DNA of 64,000 nucleotides from positions 76,686 to 140,685 of the forward strand of contig DASXYG010000122.1 in assembly GCA_036502625.1 (NCBI GenBank), read 5' to 3'. The notes under the pieces were generated by a model. It saw only the letters and a list, made by a program, of their open reading frames with translations, did no database searches and was not told where the DNA came from. Below are positions 52,313 through 60,417 of the stretch, piece by piece. The DNA is from DASXYG01 sp036502625 (GTDB lineage: Bacteria > Actinomycetota > Actinomycetes > Streptosporangiales > Streptosporangiaceae). The number at the start of each line of letters is the position of its first letter. Position 1 is the first letter of the stretch. The position numbers and the translations under genes are program-made.

Positions 52313-53206
52313 TGCGGCCGAGGAGTAGCGGTACACGGCCAGCGGGACGAAGACGACCAGCAGGAGCACGCTCCAGCCGAGCGTGGCCGCGACCGGGTGG
52401 ACGAGCGGCCACGCCGTCGACCCCGCGGCCGCGCCCGCGCTGCCGAACAGGTCGCGGCAGGCGGCGACGGCCGCGCTGACCGGGTTCCAGTCGGCGATCG
52501 TCCGCAGCCACACGGGCATGCCGACGGTCGGCACGAACGTGTTGGAGATCATCGTGACCGGGAAGACGAGCGGCACCAGTTGGTCGGCGGTCTCCTCGTT
52601 CTTCACCAGCAGGCCGAGGAACACGCCCGCCCAGGTGAGCGCGTACGCGAACAGCAGCAGGATGGCGAACGCGGCGATCGTCAGGAGCAGCCCGCGCTGC
52701 GGGTGCCACCCCACCACGAGGCCCATCACGGCCATGATCACGAGGCTCACCACGGCCTGCACGGCGTACGCGCCGGTCTGCCCGAACGGGACGGCCGACC
52801 GGGCCATCGGCATCGAGCGGAAGCGGTCCATCACGCCGCGGCTGATGTCGGCGGCGACGATGTTCAGCGTGGCCATGATCCCGGTGACGGACGTCATCAC
52901 GAACAGGCCGGGCATCAGGTAGTCGCGGTAGTTGCCGCCGCCGGGCACGGGGATCGCGCTGCCGAACACGTAGCCGAACAGCACCACCATGATCGCCGGG
53001 AACACCAGCGCACCGACGAGCTGGCCGGGTTCGTAGCGCAGGTGGGCGAGGTCGCGGCGGGCGACCGTCCAGCCGTCGTACAGCGTCCATTTCAGCGTGG
53101 CGGAGGGCGTCCGCGGCGGGGGCGCCATGGTGGGGGTGCCCCGGGGGACACTGCGCCGCGAAGCGGCACGATTGGGGCGGTGGCCGGGTGACGGGTGGGG
53201 GGTCAT
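52307..53206 (-). CDS. ABC-2 type permease (DrrB-like)
   Basis: A 299-residue integral membrane export subunit with about six membrane segments. An Arg/Pro-rich cytoplasmic start of about 45 residues precedes RRDLAHLRYEPGQLVGALVFPAIMV. Further marks are the YLMPGLFVMTSVTG loop and the SNTFVPTVGMPVWLRTIADWNP segment typical of DrrB/NodJ-type exporters. It pairs with the ATPase upstream; its ATG overlaps that gene's stop (ATGA) and AAGGAG precedes it by 8 bases. Confidence 0.92.
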   Translation of the reverse strand: MTPHPSPGHRPNRAASRRSVPRGTPTMAPPPRTPSATLKWTLYDGWTVARRDLAHLRYEPGQLVGALVFPAIMVVLFGYVFGSAIPVPGGGNYRDYLMPGLFVMTSVTGIMATLNIVAADISRGVMDRFRSMPMARSAVPFGQTGAYAVQAVVSLVIMAVMGLVVGWHPQRGLLLTIAAFAILLLFAYALTWAGVFLGLLVKNEETADQLVPLVFPVTMISNTFVPTVGMPVWLRTIADWNPVSAAVAACRDLFGSAGAAAGSTAWPLVHPVAATLGWSVLLLVVFVPLAVYRYSSAAR

Positions 53207-54177
53207 CGTACGGTCTCCTTGGCGGGCTCGGATTCGTCTCCGGTGGACGGGGCGCCGGTGAGGCGGAGGAACACCTCGTCGAGCGTCGGGCGGCGCAGCG
53301 CGACGTCCTCGGCGGCCACGCCGGCCTGGTCGAGCGCGCGCACCAGGTCGGTCAGCGGCACCGCGTCGCCGTGGATCTGCGCGCTGACCGACCGCCGCTC
53401 CCGTACGACCTGGGGCGCGGTCCCGGTGGCCTCGGCCAGCACCTCGGCGGCCACGTCCAGCCGGTCCGGGTCGAGCACCACCACGTCGAACCGGCTGCCG
53501 ATGCGCGACTTCAGCTCCTCGGGGCTGCCCTCGGCGATGAGCCGCCCGGTGTCGACGACGCCGATGCGGTGCGCGAGCTGGTCGGCCTCGTCGAGGTACT
53601 GCGTGGTGAGCAGCACGGTCGTGCCGTCGCGGACGAGCTCGCGCACGCTCGCCCAGATCTCGCCGCGGCTGCGCGGGTCGAGCCCGGTCGTGGGTTCGTC
53701 GAGGAACAGCACCGGCGGCGCGATGATCAGGCTGGCGATCATGTCGAGCCGCCGCCGCATGCCGCCGGAGTACTGCTTCACCGGCCGGTCCGCGGCGTCG
53801 GTGAGGTCGAACCGTTCGAGCAGCTCGTCCGCCCGCCGCCGCGCGGCGCGCTCGCCCAGGTGGTACAGGCGGCCGAACATGCGCAGGTTCTCCCGGCCCG
53901 GCAGCTTCTCGTCGACGGCGGCGTGCTGCCCGGCGAGGCCGATGCGGTAGCGCACGGCCGCCGCGTCGCGCACCACGTCGAGGCCGTCCACGCTGGCGTG
54001 CCCGGCGTCCGGCCTGGCGAGCGTGGCCAGCACCCGGACGACGGTGGTCTTGCCCGCGCCGTTGGGGCCGAGGAGCCCGTAGACCGTGCCGGGCGGCACG
54101 GCCAGGTCGACGCCGCGCAGCGCGTGCGTCTTGCCGAAGTGCTTCTCCAGCCCCTCGGCGAGGATGATCGGTGCCAT
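53203..54177 (-). CDS. ABC transporter ATP-binding protein (DrrA family)
   Basis: A 324-residue ATPase of the daunorubicin-resistance type. Walker A is LLGPNGAGKTTVVRVL, the signature is YSGGMRRRLDMIASLI, Walker B is VLFLDEPTTGLDP and the switch is in LLTTQYLDEADQLAHRI. A C-terminal extension of about 100 residues ending RRPTLDEVFLRLTG is typical of DrrA. With the permease it exports a hydrophobic drug-like compound. ATG at 54177 has GGAGG 4 bases upstream. Divergent from the TetR gene, across two GTAC-type sites. Confidence 0.93.
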   Translation of the reverse strand: MAPIILAEGLEKHFGKTHALRGVDLAVPPGTVYGLLGPNGAGKTTVVRVLATLARPDAGHASVDGLDVVRDAAAVRYRIGLAGQHAAVDEKLPGRENLRMFGRLYHLGERAARRRADELLERFDLTDAADRPVKQYSGGMRRRLDMIASLIIAPPVLFLDEPTTGLDPRSRGEIWASVRELVRDGTTVLLTTQYLDEADQLAHRIGVVDTGRLIAEGSPEELKSRIGSRFDVVVLDPDRLDVAAEVLAEATGTAPQVVRERRSVSAQIHGDAVPLTDLVRALDQAGVAAEDVALRRPTLDEVFLRLTGAPSTGDESEPAKETVR

Positions 54178-54191
54178 CGCCCCTCCACTGG

Positions 54192-54250
54192 GTACGTTGT
54201 ACGCGGTTTTGCGTGTGCCCACTGTAGGAAACCGAGTACGGTGTACGCAA
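54192..54250. promoter_or_regulatory. TetR operator pair and drrA-like promoter
   Basis: GTACGTTGTACGC (54192-54204) and GTACGGTGTACGC (54236-54248) are 13-bp direct repeats differing at one base, each with a GTAC-N3-GTAC core. On the minus strand TTGCGT (54250-54245), 18 bp, TACAGT (54226-54221) forms a promoter for the ATPase gene, and the second site overlaps its -35 box. Consistent with repression by the divergent TetR protein. Confidence 0.55.
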
Positions 54251-54278
54251 GTAGTATCTCCGTCGAGGTGATGCAGAG

Positions 54279-54992
54279 GTGAGCGACGACGAGGCGTCGA
54301 TCTGGATGCGTCCGGTCCGCCCGGCGCGCGGGCCGCAGCCCGGCTACAGCCGCGACACCATCGTGGCCACGGCGATCGCGATCGCCGACGCGGAGGGCCT
54401 GGAGGCGCTGTCCATGCGGCGGCTCGCGGCCGAGGTCGGCGCGGGCACGATGTCGCTGTACCGCTACGTGCCGAAGAAGAGCGACCTCTACGAGCTGATG
54501 CTCGACACCGTGGCGAGTGAGGACCCGCTGCCGGAGAAGCCGTCCGGCGACTGGCGGGCCGACATGCGGCGGCTCGCCCACCGGCAGCGGCGCACCTGCC
54601 TGCGCCATCCGTGGGCGGTGACGGTCGCCGCGCGCCCGGTGTTCGGGCCGAACATCCTGCGGACCACCGAGTGGCAGTTCGCCGCGCTGGAGGGCCTGGG
54701 GCTGGACATCGACGGCATGCTGCGGCTGTCGTACGTCGTCGACGCGTTCGTCACCGGTGTCGTGCAGTCCGAGGTCGCCGAGCGCGACATTGCCCGGCGC
54801 ACCGGCATCGACGAGAACCAGTGGCGGCTCGCCCAGATCCCGTATATCCAGCGGCTCATCGGCAGCGGCGAGTTCCCGTACATGGCGAAGGTGATCGTCG
54901 ACGCGAAGACGCCGCACGAGGACGCGGACGCCCTGTTCGGCGAGCTGCTCGACCGCGTTCTGGACGGCCTGGCCGCGACCATGCCGTCCTGA
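54279..54992 (+). CDS. TetR family regulator of the DrrAB-like exporter
   Basis: A 237-residue TetR protein. The HTH lies at about 25-75: YSRDTIVATAIAIADAEGLE, then SMRRLAAEVGAGTMSLYRYV, then PKKSDLYELMLD. The C-terminal helical domain (HPWAVTVAARPVFGPNILRT, YVVDAFVTGVVQSEVAE) is of the large TetR_C type common next to drug exporters. GTG start with GAGG about 10 bases upstream. Divergent from the ABC ATPase with two direct-repeat sites between; probably a drug-responsive repressor. Confidence 0.9.
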   Translation: MSDDEASIWMRPVRPARGPQPGYSRDTIVATAIAIADAEGLEALSMRRLAAEVGAGTMSLYRYVPKKSDLYELMLDTVASEDPLPEKPSGDWRADMRRLAHRQRRTCLRHPWAVTVAARPVFGPNILRTTEWQFAALEGLGLDIDGMLRLSYVVDAFVTGVVQSEVAERDIARRTGIDENQWRLAQIPYIQRLIGSGEFPYMAKVIVDAKTPHEDADALFGELLDRVLDGLAATMPS

Positions 54993-55022
54993 CGCGGGAC
55001 CCGCCGCCGGGCGGGCCCCGCG
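54993..55022. terminator. Bidirectional hairpin between tetR and the LLM gene
   Basis: CGCGGG-a-CCCGCC, a 4-base loop and GGCGGG-c-CCCGCG form a 12-bp stem with one mismatch, fitting exactly between the two convergent stop codons. Confidence 0.65.
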
Positions 55023-55025
55023 GGC

Positions 55026-56081
55026 TCAGGCCTCGTCGGCGAGGGCGCGCAGCCGCTCGACCTGGCGGACGCGCGCCGCGTGGTCGGCGCCGTGCACGGG
55101 CCGTACGGTGAGCGTCGAGACGCCGGCGGCGCGCAGCGCGGCGAGCCGTTCCCGTACGTGCCCCTCCGGGCCGATCAGCGACGTCTTCACCAGGAGGTCG
55201 CGCGGCACCGCCGCCTCGGCCTCCTTCTTCTTGCCGTCGAGGTAGAGGTCCTGGATCGTCTTGGCCTCGTCGGCGTAGCCGAACCAGGTGGCGAGGTTGT
55301 TGTAGAAGTTGCGGCCGCGCGCGCCCATGCCGCCGATGTACAGCGCGCGCTGCGGACGGCCCAGGTCGTGCAGGTCGTCGACGTCGTCGCCGATGGCCAG
55401 CGACACGGAGACGTGGGTGTTGAGGGTGCCGAGCGACGGGTCGCGCTTGGCGTTGCCGGCGGCCAGCGGCGCGGACCACACGTCAGCGGCCTTCTCCGGT
55501 ACGAAGAACGGCGGCTGCCAACCCTCGGCGAGCTCGGCGGCCAGCGCCACGTTCTTCGGGCCGATCGCGGCGATCGTGATCGGGATCCGCGCGCGCACCG
55601 GGTGGTCGATCATCTTCAGCGGCTTGCCGAGCCCGGTGCCCTGGTCCTCGGGGAGCGGCAGCTTGTAGTACTTCCCGTCGTAGACCAGCGGCTCGCGGCG
55701 CCACACGATGCGGCAGATCTCGATCAGCTCGCGGGTGCGGCCGATCGGCGCGTCGTACGGCACGCCGTGGAAGCCCTCGATCACCTGCGGACCGGACGCC
55801 CCGATGCCGAGGTTGAACCGGCCGCGCGAGACCGCGTCGAGCCCGGCCGCCGACATCGCCATCATGGTCGGCGTGCGCGGATAGGTCTGCAGGATGCCGG
55901 ACGCGAGCTGCACCCCGTCCAGCTTGGCCGCGATGTAGCCGAGGCGGCTGACCCCGTCGAAGCCGTACAGCTCGGGCACCGTGACGATGTCCAGCCCGGC
56001 CTTGACGTAGTCGGCGAGGCCGTCCACGGCGGAGTGGAAGTCCTGGCCGGGACCGTACGCCACGCCCATTCCGATGCGCAT
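55026..56081 (-). CDS. LLM-class F420-dependent oxidoreductase
   Basis: A 351-residue luciferase-like TIM-barrel oxidoreductase, probably using F420. It starts MRIGMGVAYGPGQDFHSAVD, has the cofactor-loop segments LASGILQTYPRTPTMMAMSA and RFNLGIGASGPQVIEGFHGVPYD, and ITIAAIGPKNVALAAELAEGW. The pattern is of mycobacterial-type F420 enzymes linked to lipid or steroid catabolism. ATG at 56081 has AAAGGAG 5 bases upstream. Last gene of the leftward run, 16 bp after the PHP gene. Confidence 0.9.
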   Translation of the reverse strand: MRIGMGVAYGPGQDFHSAVDGLADYVKAGLDIVTVPELYGFDGVSRLGYIAAKLDGVQLASGILQTYPRTPTMMAMSAAGLDAVSRGRFNLGIGASGPQVIEGFHGVPYDAPIGRTRELIEICRIVWRREPLVYDGKYYKLPLPEDQGTGLGKPLKMIDHPVRARIPITIAAIGPKNVALAAELAEGWQPPFFVPEKAADVWSAPLAAGNAKRDPSLGTLNTHVSVSLAIGDDVDDLHDLGRPQRALYIGGMGARGRNFYNNLATWFGYADEAKTIQDLYLDGKKKEAEAAVPRDLLVKTSLIGPEGHVRERLAALRAAGVSTLTVRPVHGADHAARVRQVERLRALADEA

Positions 56082-56097
56082 GCGCGCTCCTTTCTCG

Positions 56098-56775
56098 TTA
56101 GGACCGGGAGCCGAAGCGCGGCGCGTGCGGGCGGTACTCGCCGACGACGCGCGCGTCGTGCAGCGCGGCGAGGAACTCCTTGGGGCCGTCGAAGTCCGGC
56201 ATCTCCAGGTACGCCGCGCCGATGCCCGGCGGGTCGTGCGCGTCCGACCCGGCGGCGGCGGGCAGCCCGAACCTGCGGGCGGTCTCCGCGGCCATCCGGT
56301 TGTGCTCGTCGTGCGGGTTCTTGGCGTTGAACGCCTCGATGACGTCCACGTCGCCGGCCGCGCACAGCTCGTCGAGGCGCCGCCCCAGCCCGGAGCGCTC
56401 CGGGTCGTACGGGTGCGGCGCGTACACGACGCCCTCCTGCGCGCGGATCCGGGCGATCACCTCCGGCACCGGCAGGACGTACGGGATGCGCTCGGTGAGG
56501 AACAGCCCGATGATCTCCCCGGACGCCGTGCGCACCTCCTCGCCGACCACCACGCGGGCGCCGATGTCCCGCTCGATCGCCTTCAGCGCGCCGCTGATCT
56601 GGTTGTGCTCGGTGACGCAGACGACGTCGAGGCCGACCTCGGCGACGCGCGCGGCCAGCTCGTCGATCGTGGTGCGGGCGTCGCCGGAGTCCGCGGTGTG
56701 CAGGTGGCAGTCCACCCGCACCCGGCCCGGCGGCAGGGCCGCCGGGCGCGGGGGAGGAGGGGGGACCGGGGCCAC
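56098..56775 (-). CDS. PHP domain phosphoesterase
   Basis: A 225-residue polymerase-and-histidinol-phosphatase (PHP) protein. Metal-binding motifs are VDCHLHTADSGDA (HxH with a following acid), CVTEHNQIS, VVGEEVRT, YAPHPYDPE and GSDAHDP. Related to TrpH-type 3',5'-nucleotide bisphosphate phosphatases. Its role in an acyl-CoA gene run is unclear. The GTG at 56775 lies 4 bp after the thiolase stop, with a weak ribosome site, so coupling is likely. Confidence 0.87.
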   Translation of the reverse strand: MAPVPPPPPRPAALPPGRVRVDCHLHTADSGDARTTIDELAARVAEVGLDVVCVTEHNQISGALKAIERDIGARVVVGEEVRTASGEIIGLFLTERIPYVLPVPEVIARIRAQEGVVYAPHPYDPERSGLGRRLDELCAAGDVDVIEAFNAKNPHDEHNRMAAETARRFGLPAAAGSDAHDPPGIGAAYLEMPDFDGPKEFLAALHDARVVGEYRPHAPRFGSRS

Positions 56776-56779
56776 CGGG

Positions 56780-57928
56780 TCAGGTCCGGTTGGCCAGCAC
56801 CAGCGTGCCGGACGTGGCGAACATGCCGCCGTTGCCGAGCGCCACGCTGACCTCGACGTCGGGGACCTGCGCGGCCGCCTCGCCGCGGAGCTGCCGTACG
56901 GACTCCTGGAGCAGGAACATGCCGTACATGCCGGTGTGGGTGTAGGACAGGCCGCCGCCGTTGGTGTTCAGCGGCAGCTTCCCGCCCGGCTCGGTGTTGC
57001 CGGCCGCGATGAACGCGCCGGCCTCGCCGCGCCCGACGAAGCCCATGTCCTCGAGGCCGTAGATCGGCACGTGCGCGAACGCGTCGTAGATCATCACGTG
57101 GTCGACGTCGCCGTGGGAGATGCCCGCCTGCCCGAACGCGGCGCGGCTGGACTGCCGGAACCCCTTGGAGCTGGTGAAGTCCTCCATCTGGGAGATCATC
57201 CACGAGTCCATGGCCTCGCCGGTGCCGAGGATGTGCACGGCCGGCTTCGGGAAGTCCTTCGCGCGGTCCGCGGACGTCACGATGAGCGCGCCGCCGCCGT
57301 CCGTGACGAGGCAGCACTCCAGCAGGTGGAACGGGTACGCGATCATCCGCGAGTCGAGCACGTCCTGGACCGTGAGCGGGTCGCGGAACATCGCGCGCGG
57401 GTTCTTCGCCGCCCACTTGCGCTGCGCAACGGCGACGTACGCGAGTTGCTCCTCCGTCAGCCCGTACTCCTTCATGTAGCGGAGCATCGGGATGGTGAAG
57501 GTGGTGGGCGGGCCGAGCGGTCCGTACGGCATCTCGAACTGGCCCTGCATCGAGCCCGGGTCCGACGGGCGGCCGGGCACGCCCACGCGGGAGCGGCCGG
57601 ACTCGCCGTGCGTGATCAGCACGGTGTTCGCGTAGCCCGCCTTGATCGCCGCGGCGGCGTGCCGTACGTGCAGCAGGAACGAGGTGCCGCCGACCGCGGT
57701 GCCGTCCATCCACGCGGGCTCGATGCCCAGGGAGTGGGCGATCTGCACGGGGCCGGGCGAGGAGACGGTCGCGATGCCGTCGATGTCGGCCGGGCTGAGC
57801 CCGGCGTCGGCCATCGCGTTGATCGCGCCTTCGAGGTGCAGTTGCAGCGTCGAGTGCGTGGGCAGCTTGCCGACCTTGTCGGTCTCGGCCGCGCCGACGA
57901 TCGCGACGCCCTGTGTCGTCCGCGCCAT
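56780..57928 (-). CDS. Thiolase-like lipid-transfer protein (second paralogue)
   Basis: A 382-residue SCP-x/Ltp-type thiolase homologue. Marks are GVAIVGAAETDKVGKLPTHS at the start, FHLLECCLVTDGGGALIVTS, DFPKPAVHILGTGEAMDSW and LPLNTNGGGLSYTHTGMYGM. It shares with the protein at 37879-39066 the HLL(D/E)CCLV(T/S) block and the overlapping DUF35 partner, so the two pairs are paralogous. It probably acts late in side-chain degradation of a steroid, branched or aromatic acyl-CoA. Its ATG overlaps the DUF35 stop by one base-pair step (TGATG-like). Confidence 0.87.
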   Translation of the reverse strand: MARTTQGVAIVGAAETDKVGKLPTHSTLQLHLEGAINAMADAGLSPADIDGIATVSSPGPVQIAHSLGIEPAWMDGTAVGGTSFLLHVRHAAAAIKAGYANTVLITHGESGRSRVGVPGRPSDPGSMQGQFEMPYGPLGPPTTFTIPMLRYMKEYGLTEEQLAYVAVAQRKWAAKNPRAMFRDPLTVQDVLDSRMIAYPFHLLECCLVTDGGGALIVTSADRAKDFPKPAVHILGTGEAMDSWMISQMEDFTSSKGFRQSSRAAFGQAGISHGDVDHVMIYDAFAHVPIYGLEDMGFVGRGEAGAFIAAGNTEPGGKLPLNTNGGGLSYTHTGMYGMFLLQESVRQLRGEAAAQVPDVEVSVALGNGGMFATSGTLVLANRT

Positions 57929-58344
57929 CAGGACTCCTCGGCCGGAGTGAACTGCGGCAGCGACACGTCGCCGCGCTTCTCGAACGTGACCTTCAGCGGC
58001 ATGTCCAGGATGAGGTTCTCCGGGGTGTTCGCCACGCCCACGATGTTGGCCATCATCCGCGGGCCCTCGTCGAGCTGCACGACGGCGATGGCGTACGGCG
58101 CGTCGTCGGCGAAGCCGGGCGCGGGGCGGTGGTTGATCGAGTACGAGTACAGAGTGGCGCGGCCGGACGCGGTGAACCACTCGACGTTCGACGAATGGCA
58201 CTTCGGGCAGATCGGCCGGGGATAGAAGTACGGCCGTGAGCAGTCGAGGCAGCGCTGAATGCGCAGCTCGCCTGCTGCCGCGCCGTCCCAGTACGGCTGG
58301 GTGTCCGGCGTCGGCAGCGGAACGGCCTTGCTGGGTGTCGCCAT
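57928..58344 (-). CDS. Zn-ribbon OB-fold protein (DUF35), second paralogue
   Basis: A 138-residue DUF35 protein. The Zn ribbon is CLDCSRPYFYPRPICPKC (two CxxC pairs), then an OB fold with RATLYSYSINHRPAPGFADD and PYAIAVVQLDEGPRMMANIV. Here it lies upstream of its thiolase partner, whereas in the 37.5-kb pair it lies downstream. AGAGGAG is 3-4 bases before the ATG. Likely forms a complex with the thiolase-like protein and guides acyl-CoA binding. Confidence 0.88.
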   Translation of the reverse strand: MATPSKAVPLPTPDTQPYWDGAAAGELRIQRCLDCSRPYFYPRPICPKCHSSNVEWFTASGRATLYSYSINHRPAPGFADDAPYAIAVVQLDEGPRMMANIVGVANTPENLILDMPLKVTFEKRGDVSLPQFTPAEES

Positions 58345-58436
58345 GATCTCCTCTGAAGTACGCGGTGACGCGAGCGTCGCCTCTGGGCTTGGTACGGGGC
58401 GGCCCGTGCACGGGGGTCACGGGCCGCCCCGGGCTT

Positions 58437-59231
58437 TTATGCCGGGATGGGCAGGCCGAGCTCGTTCAGGAGATCCTGCGAGTAGGCGATGCGGCCGCTG
58501 AGCTCCGCCGCGGGGCGGTTGCACAGCGCGAGCGCGGCGGCGGCCATCACCGACGGCGGCTCGGCGTTGGGGTCGCCGTCCGTGGTCAGGTGGTGGAACA
58601 GCGTGCCCGGTGTGGGCACCACCTTGTTCGGCGACAGCGCGTTCACCGCGATGTCCGCGTCGTACACCTCGGCGGCCAGGCCCGTGCTGAACCGTTCGAG
58701 CGCGGCCTTGCACATGCCGTACGTCGTGCCGCCGCGCCCGGCGCGCGGCCCCGGCGGCAGCGCCGGATGGCGTGCCGCGCCGGAGGAGATGTTGCAGATC
58801 CAGCCGTGCCCGGCGGCCCGCATGTCGGGCAGGACGAGCTGCGCGAGGTGGAACGGAGCGGTGACCTGCACCTCGAACATGAGGTTCATCCTCTTGAGCG
58901 TGAAGTCCTCGACCGGCGTGAAGTACGTGACGGCCGCGTTGGAGACCAGCACGTCGATCGGCCCGAGCTCGGCGCGCACCGTGTCGACGAGGCGGACGCG
59001 GTCGTCGTGCTTGGCCAGGTCGGCCTGCACGGCGACGGCGGTGCCGCCGCCCTCCTTGATCCGCGACACGGTGTCGCCGATCGTGCCGGGCAGCGCGGAC
59101 GCGCCGGCGTCGACCGTACGGGCGGACGCCGCGACGCGCGCGCCCTCGGCGGCGAACAGCTCGGCGATGACCGCGCCGATGCCGCGGCTCGCCCCGGTGA
59201 CCAGGGCGGTCCTACCGTCCAGTGCCCCCAT
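58437..59231 (-). CDS. Short-chain dehydrogenase/reductase
   Basis: A 264-residue SDR. NAD(P)-binding TGASRGIGAVIAEL is near the N-terminus, VSNAAVT is the NAG-like motif, the catalytic Ser is in ICNISSG and the catalytic YxxxK is TTYGMCKAAL (Tyr and Lys four apart). The substrate is probably a hydroxyacyl-CoA or hydroxysteroid. ATG at 59231 lies 2 bp after the stop of the preceding SDR, so the two are coupled. A 92-bp gap separates it from the DUF35 gene. Confidence 0.9.
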   Translation of the reverse strand: MGALDGRTALVTGASRGIGAVIAELFAAEGARVAASARTVDAGASALPGTIGDTVSRIKEGGGTAVAVQADLAKHDDRVRLVDTVRAELGPIDVLVSNAAVTYFTPVEDFTLKRMNLMFEVQVTAPFHLAQLVLPDMRAAGHGWICNISSGAARHPALPPGPRAGRGGTTYGMCKAALERFSTGLAAEVYDADIAVNALSPNKVVPTPGTLFHHLTTDGDPNAEPPSVMAAAALALCNRPAAELSGRIAYSQDLLNELGLPIPA

Positions 59232-59233
59232 GA

Positions 59234-60121
59234 TCAGGCCTTGCGGCCGAGGATCGGGCCGAACGCCTGCTCCATCTGGTCGCCCAGGTCGTCGATCTCC
59301 CACGGCTGCGCGCCGTGGATCGAGCTGATCTTCTCGGGCACGTTGTACAGCGCCACCTCATACCCGGCGGAGTGCACGACGCGGCCGTTGATCCAGCCGG
59401 ACCGCTCGCTGGCCAGGTACGCCACGACGGGGGCGATGTTGTCCGGCGACCGGTCGCTGCGCCCGGCGACGGAGCCCGCGCGGCGGCGCTCGTCCGGCAC
59501 GGAGTCGGTCATCCGGGTCGACGCGCCGGGGGAGATGGCGTTGGTCGTGACGCCGTACTTCGCCAGCGAGTTCGCACACGACATGGTCAGGCCGAAGATG
59601 CCCATCTTGGCGGCCGCGTAGTTCGGCTGGCCGGGGGCGCCGTGCAGGCCGGACACGGACGTGAAGTTGATGATGCGGTTCTGCGCGTCGGCGTCGCGGA
59701 TCGAGCGCCAGTGCGCGGCGGCGAACTTGCTGGTGTTGAACGTGCCGCGCAGGTGGACGCGGATGACGGCGTCCCACTCCTCGGCGGCCATGTTGAAGAT
59801 CATCCGGTCGCGGAGGATGCCGGCCACGTTGACCAGCACGTCCAGCCGGCCGAACTGCGAGATCGCGGAGCCCACCAGGTCCTCGGCGGCGGCGTGGTCG
59901 GAGATGTCCGCCCCGTTGGCGACGGCCTTGCCGCCCTTGTCGTTGATCTCGTCGACCACCTGGTTCGCCGGCCCGGAGTCGTTGCCGCTGCCGTCGACGG
60001 CCGCGCCGAGGTCGTTGACCACGACCGACGCGCCTTCGCTGGCAAGCAGCCTGGCTACGGACGCGCCGATGCCGCGTCCCGCGCCCGTCACGATCGCGAC
60101 CCGCCCGTCAAGATTTCCCAT
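59234..60121 (-). CDS. Short-chain dehydrogenase (hydroxysteroid/hydroxyacyl-CoA type)
   Basis: A 295-residue SDR. Marks are VAIVTGAGRGIGASVARLLA, VVNDLGAAVDGSGND (acidic NAD-selective position), LVNVAGILRDRMIFNM, NFTSVSGLHGAPGQPNYAAAK with the catalytic Ser, Tyr and Lys. The VVNDLG-AVDG insertion and ILRDRMIFN are typical of the 17-beta-HSD4/MFE-2 type 3-hydroxyacyl-CoA dehydrogenases. First gene of the leftward run; a TAGAA-N5-TTCT(G) site lies 40 bp upstream of its start. Confidence 0.9.
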   Translation of the reverse strand: MGNLDGRVAIVTGAGRGIGASVARLLASEGASVVVNDLGAAVDGSGNDSGPANQVVDEINDKGGKAVANGADISDHAAAEDLVGSAISQFGRLDVLVNVAGILRDRMIFNMAAEEWDAVIRVHLRGTFNTSKFAAAHWRSIRDADAQNRIINFTSVSGLHGAPGQPNYAAAKMGIFGLTMSCANSLAKYGVTTNAISPGASTRMTDSVPDERRRAGSVAGRSDRSPDNIAPVVAYLASERSGWINGRVVHSAGYEVALYNVPEKISSIHGAQPWEIDDLGDQMEQAFGPILGRKA

Positions 60122-60160
60122 GCGACGTCAACCGCCCTTCGGCCGTGCAGTCTGTATTTC

Positions 60161-60175
60161 TAGAACAAGGTTCTG
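60161..60175. promoter_or_regulatory. Dyad operator A (TAGAA-N5-TTCTG)
   Basis: TAGAACAAGGTTCTG, flanked by ATTTC and AAAT, in the divergent region between the SDR and enoyl-CoA hydratase genes. It shares its arms with sites at 60351 and 62663. It resembles KstR-type sites, but the spacer is one base longer than I remember for KstR. Confidence 0.5.
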
Positions 60176-60319
60176 AAATCCATACTCTCGATCTCGGACG
60201 TCCGTATGTCAAGCGTCCGTCCACGGGCCGGAAACGTGTACCGGCGAGTACGAAATGCCCCCGCCCGTCGCCCGACCACCACCCCAATCGAGACGCTTCG
60301 CGTCACAGCCATTTTCCTC

Positions 60320-60365
60320 TTGACAGCCCGATAGCCCGGAAGGACGATCTTAGAAGCCAATTCTA
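60320..60365 (+). promoter_or_regulatory. Enoyl-CoA hydratase promoter with dyad operator B
   Basis: TTGACA at 60320-60325 is a full -35 match; GACGAT (60343-60348) after 17 bp is a possible weak -10. The dyad TAGAAGCCAATTCTA (60351-60365) lies at the expected transcription start, a classical repressor position. Confidence 0.5.
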
Positions 60366-60417
60366 GAGTGATGCTCTGATCAGGCATGTTCCGACATCGG
60401 CCGACCGGGAGGCTCGG

